A stretch of 49,938 bases of DNA from Aliidiomarina sanyensis (GTDB lineage: Bacteria; Pseudomonadota; Gammaproteobacteria; Enterobacterales; Alteromonadaceae). Every line of letters starts with the position of its first letter. Position 1 is the stretch's first letter. A program made the translations under genes and the position numbers. The notes beneath the pieces are model-generated. The model did no database searches and was not told the DNA's origin. It saw only the letters and a list, made by a program, of their open reading frames with translations. Below are positions 33,642 through 41,213 of the stretch, in pieces. The DNA is taken from assembly GCF_003987175.1 (NCBI RefSeq), contig NZ_PIPM01000014.1:1-49938 (forward strand), in the 5' to 3' direction.

Positions 33642-35090
33642 ATGAGCAAGTCAATGTCCCGGCAAATGCCGGATACGTTCGTCATTTTATTTTTTGTTGC
33701 GCTGCTTGCGGCTGCACTCGTGTGGCTTGTGCCTGCGGGACAATTCGAGACCGAATCTGTGACCCGTGTGACACCCTCGGGAGAACAAGTTCGGGAGGTG
33801 ATCATTGCCGACTCCTATCAGCGAGTCGACGATGCCGCATCGCTCCGCTGGTTTGCGGAGGGAGGTGAGATTGGCATTGCTAATATCCCGTTCGAAGGAC
33901 TGGTTTCGGGTACCAAATGGGGATCGGCCATCGGCGTAATGGCTTTTATTCTGCTGGTGGGTGGAGCCTTTGGCATCATTGTTCGAACCCACAGTGTTGA
34001 GCGGGGTATTCTTGCTCTGATCCAGCGAACACAAAAATATGATCAGCTGTTTTTGGTGCTGTTGTTTTTTGTATTCTCGCTGGGCGGTGCGGTGTTTGGC
34101 ATGGGCGAAGAGGCCATTGCATTCTGTTTGGTACTGCTGCCGGTAATGACGCGGCTTGGTTACGATAAAGTCACGGTCGTGTTAGTGACTTATGTAGCAA
34201 CCCAGATTGGTTTTGCAGCCTCGTGGATGAATCCATTTAGTGTGGCTATCGCGCAGGGCATTGCAGAAGTTCCATTGCTTTCCGGGGCCGGATTTCGAAT
34301 GGGCGTCTGGTTTGTTCTCACTACCTGTGGCCTGATTTTTACCTTGCGCTACGCAGCGCGAACACGCTGTCAAACCGCGGCAAACGAGGTTGCTCAGGGG
34401 GTCGAGCTCGAAAGTAAGTTCACGCCCGTGGATACACTTATTTTAGTGCTATTCACGCTGGGTATTGTCTGGGTCATTTGGGGAGTAACCCAGCGCGGAT
34501 ACTATATCCCCGAAATCGCTACCCAGTTCTTTGTGATGGGTATTGTGATTGGCCTAGTTGCAGTTCTGAGTGGGCGAATGCGGGCCAATGAAATGTCCGG
34601 TGCCTTTACCCGTGGTGCACAAGATTTACTACCAGCCGCACTGATTGTCGGGTTCGCAAAAGGAATCATTTTGTTGCTTGGGGGAGATGACCCCACCAGC
34701 CCATCAACGCTGAATACTATTTTGTATGGTGCAGGGCAGTGGATGGGCGCCGCCAATGAGCCGATCGCTGCAACTGCTATGTTGGTTTTTCAGGGGGTAT
34801 TTAATTTTTTCATGACCTCAGGCTCGGGCCAGGCTGCGCTGACTATGCCATTGATGGCACCACTAGCTGATTTGGTGGGAGTGACGCGGCAGGTTGCGGT
34901 TCTTGCTTTTCAGCTTGGTGATGGCCTCACCAATATCATTGTGCCAACATCTGCGGCGTTGATTGGTTGTCTTGGGGCCGTCAAATTAGATTGGGCCGTG
35001 TGGGTCCGAGCCATTTGGCGTTTCCAGCTCTTTTTAATGGTGAGTTCGATTTTGATCGTGCTGGCCGCTGTTTTTACGGGATTCCAGTAA
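33642..35090 (+). CDS. YfcC/DcuC-type inner-membrane permease
   Basis: The 482-residue protein has about 11-12 membrane helices, with WLVPAGQFE after the first one and a periplasmic loop of about 70 residues, as in the YfcC family. Further blocks are FSLGGAVFGMGEEAIAF, TQIGFAASWMNPFSVAIAQGIA and GDGLTNIIVPTSAALIGCLG. Members are annotated as C4-dicarboxylate, basic amino acid or short-chain acid carriers, mostly without experimental proof. The stop codon touches the ATG of the beta-aspartyl peptidase gene, so the two are co-translated. Inferred substrate: beta-aspartyl dipeptides. Confidence 0.85.
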   Translation: MSKSMSRQMPDTFVILFFVALLAAALVWLVPAGQFETESVTRVTPSGEQVREVIIADSYQRVDDAASLRWFAEGGEIGIANIPFEGLVSGTKWGSAIGVMAFILLVGGAFGIIVRTHSVERGILALIQRTQKYDQLFLVLLFFVFSLGGAVFGMGEEAIAFCLVLLPVMTRLGYDKVTVVLVTYVATQIGFAASWMNPFSVAIAQGIAEVPLLSGAGFRMGVWFVLTTCGLIFTLRYAARTRCQTAANEVAQGVELESKFTPVDTLILVLFTLGIVWVIWGVTQRGYYIPEIATQFFVMGIVIGLVAVLSGRMRANEMSGAFTRGAQDLLPAALIVGFAKGIILLLGGDDPTSPSTLNTILYGAGQWMGAANEPIAATAMLVFQGVFNFFMTSGSGQAALTMPLMAPLADLVGVTRQVAVLAFQLGDGLTNIIVPTSAALIGCLGAVKLDWAVWVRAIWRFQLFLMVSSILIVLAAVFTGFQ

Positions 35091-36266
35091 ATGAAATTAA
35101 CTCTAATTGAAGGTGCCGAGGTGTTCGCTCCTCATGCGCTTGGACCAACCAACATCGTAGTCGCCGGTGGACAGATTTTGGCGATGGGAACTAATCTTAG
35201 TCTGGCGGGGCAAGGCATTGAGATTGAGCGAATCAATGGTCGGGATTTTTATGCAGTTCCCGGGTTTGTTGATCCGCTTGCGCACATAACCGGTGGCGGT
35301 GGCGAGGGTGGCTTCCACACCCGGACACCCGAGATGACCTTGACGGATGCATCGCTCGCCGGGGTGACCACCTTGGTAGCGTGTCTTGGAACCGATGCAA
35401 CGACACGAACGTTGCCGGATCTTTTGGCGAAGGCGCATGCACTGACCTACGAAGGTCTGACGGTTCACTGTTACACCGGCTCCTATGAAGTTCCAGTACG
35501 GACCATCACCGGTTCGGTGCGCGACGATATTATGTTGATTGATGCATTTATTGGCGTGGGTGAAGTGGCGATTGCTGATCATCGTGGATCGCACCCGAGT
35601 GCCGAAGAGCTTGCGCGCATTGCCGCCGACGCGAGGGTGGGGGGAATGCTGTCTGGAAAGCGCGGTATTGTGTTCTTACATATTGGAGAAGCACCCGAGC
35701 AGTTGGCGCTATTACGCGAAGTGATTACTCGCTTCCCAGTTCCTGCCACGCAGTTTTATCCAACGCACATGAATCGTTCGATTGAATTACTCGAGCATGG
35801 CTATGACCTAGCGCATCAGGGGATGGTGCTGGACGTCACAGCAAGCACGACCCCAGAGCTATTGGCGCAAGGTGAGCTTAGTGCGGCGGAATCCCTGCAT
35901 CGAGCCTTGGCTGCGGGGCTCTCCCACAAGATGATTAGTTTCAGCTCTGATGGGAACGCGAGCCTCCCCGACTTTGACGAGACCGGGAACTTGGTGGGAC
36001 TCAAAATGGGGCGTGTTCAATCGATGCATGATGCTTTTGTTGAAGCCGTTACCCAGTATGAGATTCCGCTTTCTCATGCGCTGCACGCAGTGAGTACCAA
36101 TGCTGCGCGTTATCTTGGACTATCTGATAAAGGGGAACTGGCAGTCGGGAAGTCGGCGGATCTTGTATTGCTCGAGCGAGATAGTTTGTCTGTGAATTCC
36201 GTATGGTCACGCGGTAAGCGTCTTGTTTCGGATGGAAAGGCTGTCGTTAAATCCACATTTGCATAA
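35091..36266 (+). CDS. iadA: Beta-aspartyl (isoaspartyl) dipeptidase-like amidohydrolase
   Basis: The 391-residue protein matches E. coli IadA (390) along its length: GGGGEGGFHTRTPE, GVTTLVACLGTD, the TGSYEVPVRTITGS loop, DHR with R165, H197 (FLHIGE), H226 and R229 (PTHMNRS), and D287 (SSDGN). IadA splits beta-linked Asp dipeptides. Two metal-site changes stand out: the family QHVH is PLAH here, so the first His is L63 while H65 remains, and the carboxylated Lys of E. coli is E158 in GVGEVAIADHR. Substrate-binding residues appear intact, so activity with a changed metal centre is likely. The gene starts directly on the permease stop and ends at a strong terminator. Confidence 0.88.
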   Translation: MKLTLIEGAEVFAPHALGPTNIVVAGGQILAMGTNLSLAGQGIEIERINGRDFYAVPGFVDPLAHITGGGGEGGFHTRTPEMTLTDASLAGVTTLVACLGTDATTRTLPDLLAKAHALTYEGLTVHCYTGSYEVPVRTITGSVRDDIMLIDAFIGVGEVAIADHRGSHPSAEELARIAADARVGGMLSGKRGIVFLHIGEAPEQLALLREVITRFPVPATQFYPTHMNRSIELLEHGYDLAHQGMVLDVTASTTPELLAQGELSAAESLHRALAAGLSHKMISFSSDGNASLPDFDETGNLVGLKMGRVQSMHDAFVEAVTQYEIPLSHALHAVSTNAARYLGLSDKGELAVGKSADLVLLERDSLSVNSVWSRGKRLVSDGKAVVKSTFA

Positions 36267-36269
36267 AAT

Positions 36270-36302
36270 GAAAACCGCGGGATAAAGCCCGCGGTTTTAT
36301 TT
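36270..36302. terminator. Bidirectional terminator between iadA and pdxH
   Basis: AAAACCGCGGG-ATAAAG-CCCGCGGTTTT is an 11-bp perfect stem with A and T runs on both sides, serving the two convergent genes. Confidence 0.92.
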
Positions 36303-36311
36303 CGTTTCGCA

Positions 36312-36950
36312 TTAGGGTTGCAAGCGTTCGAGAACCCAGTTGTCGCTCGCGTAGCGGTAGCGGAAGCGATCATGCAAACGCGCCGCGCGCCCTTGCCAAA
36401 ATTCGAATTGCGTTGGGCGGACCCGAAACCCGCCCCAAAATGGCGGAAGTGGAAGTGTTTCTTGCTCAGAAAAACGTGCTTCAACCTCGCGATACTGCGC
36501 ATCAAGTTTGTCCCGTCCGGCAACAAACTGACTTTGTTGCGAGGCCCACGCCGCAAGTTGACTTGCACGGGGTCGAGATTGAAAGTACGCAGTATTCTCA
36601 GCCTCGCTTAAGCGCTCAGCAGCTCCCTCCACTGTGACTTGGCGCTCCATCGGGAGCCAAGCGAAGTGCAAGCTGCAATTCGGGTTCGCGAGAAGTTGCT
36701 GGCCCTTTTGGCTTTGGTAATTCGTGTAAAAAACAAATCCATCTGCTGACATATCCTTGAGCAGCACAATGCGTTGGGTCGGCTTATCGTTGGCGCAGGT
36801 TGCGAGGGTCATGGCGGTGGGATCGAGATTCCACTCGCTCGCGATTACTTCATCGAACCATTGTTGAAATTGCACAAATGGGTCGGGATTCAAATCATTG
36901 AAGTTCAATTGTCGCTGTTCATAGTCGCGACGAATATCTCGCAAGCTCAT
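36312..36950 (-). CDS. pdxH: Pyridoxamine 5'-phosphate oxidase
   Basis: PdxH oxidises pyridoxine or pyridoxamine 5'-phosphate to PLP using FMN and O2. The 212-residue protein has the normal length (E. coli 218) and all blocks: MTLATC, PTQRIVLLKDMSADGFVFYTNYQSQKG, LHFAWLPMERQVTVEG, RPRASQLAAWASQQS and WGGFRVRP, and ends with the characteristic RL(Q)P. It is 6 bases downstream of a DUF3369 response regulator gene on the same strand, so the two may be co-transcribed, an uncommon pairing. Confidence 0.96.
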   Translation of the reverse strand: MSLRDIRRDYEQRQLNFNDLNPDPFVQFQQWFDEVIASEWNLDPTAMTLATCANDKPTQRIVLLKDMSADGFVFYTNYQSQKGQQLLANPNCSLHFAWLPMERQVTVEGAAERLSEAENTAYFQSRPRASQLAAWASQQSQFVAGRDKLDAQYREVEARFSEQETLPLPPFWGGFRVRPTQFEFWQGRAARLHDRFRYRYASDNWVLERLQP

Positions 36951-36956
36951 AGCACC

Positions 36957-37919
36957 TCAGCTTTGTCGTGGTTGCCCGAGCAACTCAGTGTGCTCGAACG
37001 CAATGGCGGTATTGTTCATAAATAACGTCAGTAAGTGCTTATCGGTTTCCGACAACTCGCTAATTCCTCGAATATACAGAAGATAGAAATGACCCAAGGT
37101 TGTCCGATATAGCCCATAATAGGTTTCATTATGGACTTCATAGGCAACGGGTTCATTGCGCGAGCGCAAAGATTCGATGACTTGCTTGTCTGAACCTTGC
37201 TGCAACATATCACCAATATGATCTTTATATTCGCCGGTTGCCGCAATAATCGAGAAGGGAGTGTCTGATGTTCCCGTTGCGGTATACCCCTCGAGGTGTA
37301 GTTTGCAGTAGGCTGCAGCATCCGAGCGCGTTAACAGGGCCACCAGCTGTTCAAGGATTCCTTGACTCAACTGATGGACCGATTGCGCGGAAAAAATTTC
37401 AGCTGAGGCTTTAATGATTCGTTCAAGACCACATTTGTACCGCTCAATTGCCTGCAGATCACGAAACGCGCGCAAACTTGAATACATTAGTGTCATGAGT
37501 TTGCGATAAGTTAGCTCCGTTTTTTCTTTGTAATCATCAATATCATACTTGGCGATGACTTCTTCTTCAGGTGCTTGCCCAGGCTGACCGGTGCGCAATA
37601 CGATACGAACAAGCCGGTTTTTTAGCTCTTCTCGAGTCCACCGAGCGATATCGAGACCTGCATGATCGGATTCCATGACAACGTCCAACAACATCAACGC
37701 ATAGTCATTCCGTTCGCGTAACTTTGCTTTTGCTTCCTCACCGGAGTAGGCCGAGTGAAATTGCAGCGGACGTTTATCAAGCGAGAAGTCGGAAAGCGCC
37801 ATGCGTGTAATGACGTGGATTTCCTCATCGTCATCGACGATCAATACGTGAAAAGGCTCCCGCACTGCGGGAGCCTCTTGATGGGAGTTTTCTTCTGCAA
37901 ACAAAAAGTCATCTGACAT
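36957..37919 (-). CDS. Response regulator with C-terminal DUF3369
   Basis: The 320-residue protein has a receiver domain (about residues 23-150) with acidic residues D29-D31, phosphoacceptor D79 in LLDVVMES, T110 in VLRTGQPG and K131. The C-terminal half (about 155-315) is a GAF-like DUF3369 sensor domain. In most relatives DUF3369 is followed by an HD-GYP c-di-GMP phosphodiesterase; here the protein stops after DUF3369, so it has no obvious output domain and probably works through protein contacts. No histidine kinase is adjacent. It precedes pdxH by 6 bases. Confidence 0.85.
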   Translation of the reverse strand: MSDDFLFAEENSHQEAPAVREPFHVLIVDDDEEIHVITRMALSDFSLDKRPLQFHSAYSGEEAKAKLRERNDYALMLLDVVMESDHAGLDIARWTREELKNRLVRIVLRTGQPGQAPEEEVIAKYDIDDYKEKTELTYRKLMTLMYSSLRAFRDLQAIERYKCGLERIIKASAEIFSAQSVHQLSQGILEQLVALLTRSDAAAYCKLHLEGYTATGTSDTPFSIIAATGEYKDHIGDMLQQGSDKQVIESLRSRNEPVAYEVHNETYYGLYRTTLGHFYLLYIRGISELSETDKHLLTLFMNNTAIAFEHTELLGQPRQS

Positions 37920-37936
37920 AAATGGGGCTCACCCAG

Positions 37937-39682
37937 CTAGTGGCTACGTTGAAAGTGTCGCTCTCCCGCAACCCAAGTTTGTTCGACGCGGATTCGCCAG
38001 AGATTCTCTGGCTTGGCTTGGAAAGGGTCCGCTGATAAAACCAGAAAATCAGCCCATTTACCAGCTTCTAAACTGCCGGTGCGGCTCTCGAGGTGTCCTG
38101 CATAGGCCGCATCGATTGTGAACGAGCGGATGGCTTCCTCGATAGTCATACGTTGCTCAGGATACCAACCTTCGACAGGCTGGTTATCACGGTCTTGACG
38201 GGTCACAGCCGCATGAATGCCGTAGAATGGGTTTGCAAGTTCAACCGGGAAGTCAGAGCCTGCCGCAATAAGCGAGCCTTGATCCAGGAAGCTACGCCAT
38301 GCATAGGCACCGGCAATCCGTTCTGAACCTACCCGATCTTCTGCCATGTTCATATCACTGGTCGCGTGGGTCGGTTGCATTGAGGGAATAATGCCAAGCT
38401 CGAGGAAACGCGGAATATCCCCAACGCGCACAACCTGTGCATGCTCGACCCGATGGCGCGGATCGGTTTGCCATGCTTCTTCTTGCTCTGCTTCCAAGGC
38501 GAAAATCTCAGCAAACGTATCGAGTGCCAACTTGTTCGAGCGGTCTCCGATTGCGTGATAGTTGATTTGGAATCCAGCTTGGTGAATTGCACCAAACAGC
38601 GGCATCAAGTCTTCTTCAGGGGTAACTAACAGACCGGTGTTGTCCTCGTCATCGGAGTAGGGCTCAATAAGCGCCGCACCGCGGCTTCCAAGGGCGCCGT
38701 CCCCATAGAGTTTCACACTATTAATCTGTAATCGATCGTAAGCATCTCGGAATGGGCCCTCAGCCAACAAGTCCATCAATGCGGGATCCCTTGCCGAAAT
38801 CATGGCATTCACACGCAATGGCAGGCGTTTATCTTCACTGAGCTCTTTGAATAAGTCGAGACCGCGTGTATCGACACCCGCATCGTGGACTTGGGTGATA
38901 CCCAACTCAAGCAGGTGCTCAAACGCTAGATTCACGGCGTGACGCAGTTGCTCATCGGAAATCGGTGGCATGACGTTTTGCACCATATTCATGGCGGTAT
39001 CGATCAAAACACCGGTTGGATTGCCTTCTGAATCGCGAATAATCTGTCCGCCAGGAGGATCGAGCGTGTCTTTGGTGATCTCAGCAAGTTCGAGCGCTTT
39101 ACTATTCGCCCAGCCTGCATGCGCATCAATTCGAACCAACCAGACCGGCCGGTCGCTGACAACTTCGTCGAGATCTTTTTTGCTGGGGAAACGACGGTCT
39201 GGCCACAGTTCTTGGTTCCAACCACGCCCAATCAGCCACGGAAGGTCTTGATGGTCATGCGCATAATTGGCTACCTTGGCGACCGCTGCAGTGCGGCTGT
39301 TCATTCCGCGCAAATCGATTTGTACGAGATTCTCGCCAAGGCTTTGAATATGGCCATGGGCATCAACAATGCCTGGAATCACGGTTTGACCACGTAGGTC
39401 GTATTGGCGTGCACCCTCATATTTGGTGACCAATTCCTCGTCACCTACGGCAACAATCTTTCCTTTGTGCACGACAATCACAGAGAACTGGTTGAGCTCT
39501 GCGTAATCGCCGATACCACCGGCGAAGGTGTAGCCGTTAAGGTTATGAAAAACCTTGTGGCGGCTATAACTCTTTTCTTTTTCTTGCGTGCGGGCGTCGG
39601 CGTCCTCAAGCGCGCTCACGACGGGCATAGCGCTGAAAAGCAAGAAGAAAAGCGGAATTAACTTAGCAAAGTGTGTTTGCAT
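37937..39682 (-). CDS. Exported YtcJ-like metal-dependent amidohydrolase
   Basis: The 581-residue product has a signal peptide (residues 1-24, PVVSALEDA). The amidohydrolase_3 domain shows VIPGIVDAHGH with H109/H111, YHAIGDR, RVEHAQ, GSDFPVE and SLEAGKWADFLVLSADPF. YtcJ-like enzymes include N-substituted formamide deformylase and AepA; the natural substrate is mostly unknown. Export suggests it works on imported peptides or amides in the periplasm. It is divergent from a LuxR-type regulator across a region with a perfect 20-bp repeat, so the two may be linked in regulation. Confidence 0.87.
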   Translation of the reverse strand: MQTHFAKLIPLFFLLFSAMPVVSALEDADARTQEKEKSYSRHKVFHNLNGYTFAGGIGDYAELNQFSVIVVHKGKIVAVGDEELVTKYEGARQYDLRGQTVIPGIVDAHGHIQSLGENLVQIDLRGMNSRTAAVAKVANYAHDHQDLPWLIGRGWNQELWPDRRFPSKKDLDEVVSDRPVWLVRIDAHAGWANSKALELAEITKDTLDPPGGQIIRDSEGNPTGVLIDTAMNMVQNVMPPISDEQLRHAVNLAFEHLLELGITQVHDAGVDTRGLDLFKELSEDKRLPLRVNAMISARDPALMDLLAEGPFRDAYDRLQINSVKLYGDGALGSRGAALIEPYSDDEDNTGLLVTPEEDLMPLFGAIHQAGFQINYHAIGDRSNKLALDTFAEIFALEAEQEEAWQTDPRHRVEHAQVVRVGDIPRFLELGIIPSMQPTHATSDMNMAEDRVGSERIAGAYAWRSFLDQGSLIAAGSDFPVELANPFYGIHAAVTRQDRDNQPVEGWYPEQRMTIEEAIRSFTIDAAYAGHLESRTGSLEAGKWADFLVLSADPFQAKPENLWRIRVEQTWVAGERHFQRSH

Positions 39683-39992
39683 AATTTGCCTCGGTTTGTG
39701 GGCCGTTAAGGGAACGCTTGGCGGCCAAGTCGATCAATTCTTTTGTGTTTGTTATTTAATCGTTAGTTCCCTGTGAGCACTATACTCAATTTTTCAAAAT
39801 ATTTCACCGGACTTAATTCTATACGTTTTTTAGCTTGGTTGACCGTATGTAAAGGATGTCCTTTACAAAATAATTGCAATAAAAAAAACGAAAACTCGCG
39901 TAGTTACTAACACTTCACTAATATATTTGTTAAAGTGGGGAGTGTCCCTTGTCACGGATTTCAAGGCATCTAACTTCGGTACTCGGTCATCT
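39683..39992. other. Divergent control region with a perfect operator-like repeat
   Basis: 310 AT-rich bases without a gene between the amidohydrolase and the LuxR-type regulator. TTGACC at 39839-39844 could be a -35 box; about 17 bases on is a poor -10. The perfect inverted repeat at 39848-39867 lies between them. Confidence 0.5.
39848..39867. promoter_or_regulatory. Perfect 20-bp inverted repeat, candidate operator
   Basis: TGTAAAGGA-TG-TCCTTTACA has 9-bp perfect arms and a 2-base centre, and overlaps the spacer and -10 region of a possible promoter for the regulator gene. The size fits a dimeric HTH protein, possibly the regulator encoded next door. Confidence 0.6.
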
Positions 39993-40598
39993 ATGAAAAT
40001 TCTTATCATTGATCCTCATTTCTTTACCCGTTCCGGGTTGATTCACGTGATCACGACGTACCCGGGAAGCATTGCAATATATGAAGCCACTTCGCTCGAA
40101 GTTGCAGAGAGCTACCTGTTGTCTGGGGAGCACTTTGATTTGATATTCACGGAGCTGGATTTACCGGATGCTGACCATCGTCATCTGGTCTCACGTTTAC
40201 ACCAACTAGCTCCGAGTGCACATCTTGTGCTTTTTACCTGGCGTGGCCAACCGAATGAGATTCAAAGCGCGGTAAATCAAGGAGCGAAGAGCTTCTTACG
40301 CAAGGATGCTGCAGCAGAAGACGTGAAATTAGCGATTCACGGACTTCTACAAAACAAAGCATACCTACCGGCGGAAAGTTTAAATTATCGCCAGCAATCA
40401 GAAGCCGAGCGAAAGCTTTCTCCACGCCAACAAGAAATTATGCAACTTTTGGCGCAAGGGCTTTCAAACAAGGAAATTGCCAACATTTTGGGAATTACCG
40501 AAGGCACCATTCGTGTTCACTTGTCCGCTATCTTCAAAGCCATTAAGGTTTCGAATCGCACCGAAGCCACATTATGGTATTTACTCCGCCAAGGTTAA
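39993..40598 (+). CDS. Atypical NarL/LuxR-type response regulator
   Basis: The 201-residue protein has a receiver-like domain (1-118) and a LuxR-type HTH (about 137-195; LSPRQQEIMQLLAQGLSNKEIANIL, then GTIRVHLSAIFK). The phosphoacceptor position in FTELDLPD carries E54 instead of Asp, and the usual acidic pair is reduced to D7; K104 is kept. Such receivers often work without phosphorylation, Glu mimicking the active state. ATG 39993 is chosen because the receiver fold starts there; TTG 39927 and GTG 39942 upstream are possible, and no start has an ideal ribosome site. The DUF1285 gene follows by 18 bases. Confidence 0.85.
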   Translation: MKILIIDPHFFTRSGLIHVITTYPGSIAIYEATSLEVAESYLLSGEHFDLIFTELDLPDADHRHLVSRLHQLAPSAHLVLFTWRGQPNEIQSAVNQGAKSFLRKDAAAEDVKLAIHGLLQNKAYLPAESLNYRQQSEAERKLSPRQQEIMQLLAQGLSNKEIANILGITEGTIRVHLSAIFKAIKVSNRTEATLWYLLRQG

Positions 40599-40616
40599 GT
40601 TCAGAGGCGTTTTGTT

Positions 40617-41144
40617 ATGGACTTAACCGCGTTTGCGAAACAACTTGAACATCAAGAGAAAGCGCCTGTTGATCAATGGAATCCACCGTACTGTGGTGAC
40701 ATCAACCTTGTAATTCGCGCTTCAGGCCAGTGGGATTACGAAAACTCTCCGATCGGTCGTCAAGCACTCGTCAAGTTATTTGCGCGCGTTCTAAAACGCG
40801 AAGGTGATCGCTACTTCTTGGTCACTCCGGTTGAAAAAATTGGTATTCAGGTGGAGGACCTGCCTTTTGTTGTCGTCTCGTGGGAACAACAACATCATCA
40901 GGGCGAGCCGATTATCCAAGTGACAACGAATGTGGGTGAACGCTATATATTAAGCGAGGAACATCCTCTTGTTGTCGACGCTAATTTACCTGCGGTTCAA
41001 GTTCGCGATGGGATGCGTGCGCGGGTTCACCGCAATGTGTATTACCAGTGGGCTGATATTGCAACGCCTGCTGAAGGGAACGAAGACGCTGGGTATTATG
41101 TCCGAAGTGCTGGAATGCGTTTTTTATTGTTGGCTGATCAGTAG
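40617..41144 (+). CDS. DUF1285 family protein
   Basis: The 175-residue soluble protein matches the DUF1285 family of proteobacteria: WNPPYCGDINLVIRASGQWDYENSPIGR, RVLKREGDRYFLVTPVEK, and a conserved C-terminal half with HPLVV. Family length is normal. Structures show a small beta-rich fold, but no biochemical role is established. It begins 18 bases after the LuxR-type regulator and 69 bases before nadE, on the same strand. Confidence 0.85.
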   Translation: MDLTAFAKQLEHQEKAPVDQWNPPYCGDINLVIRASGQWDYENSPIGRQALVKLFARVLKREGDRYFLVTPVEKIGIQVEDLPFVVVSWEQQHHQGEPIIQVTTNVGERYILSEEHPLVVDANLPAVQVRDGMRARVHRNVYYQWADIATPAEGNEDAGYYVRSAGMRFLLLADQ

Positions 41145-41213
41145 TCCATGTCGCATTGCATACATTGCCCGCATATTCCCCTTACGCTATGATCCGCAGC
41201 CAAGTTTTTCATC

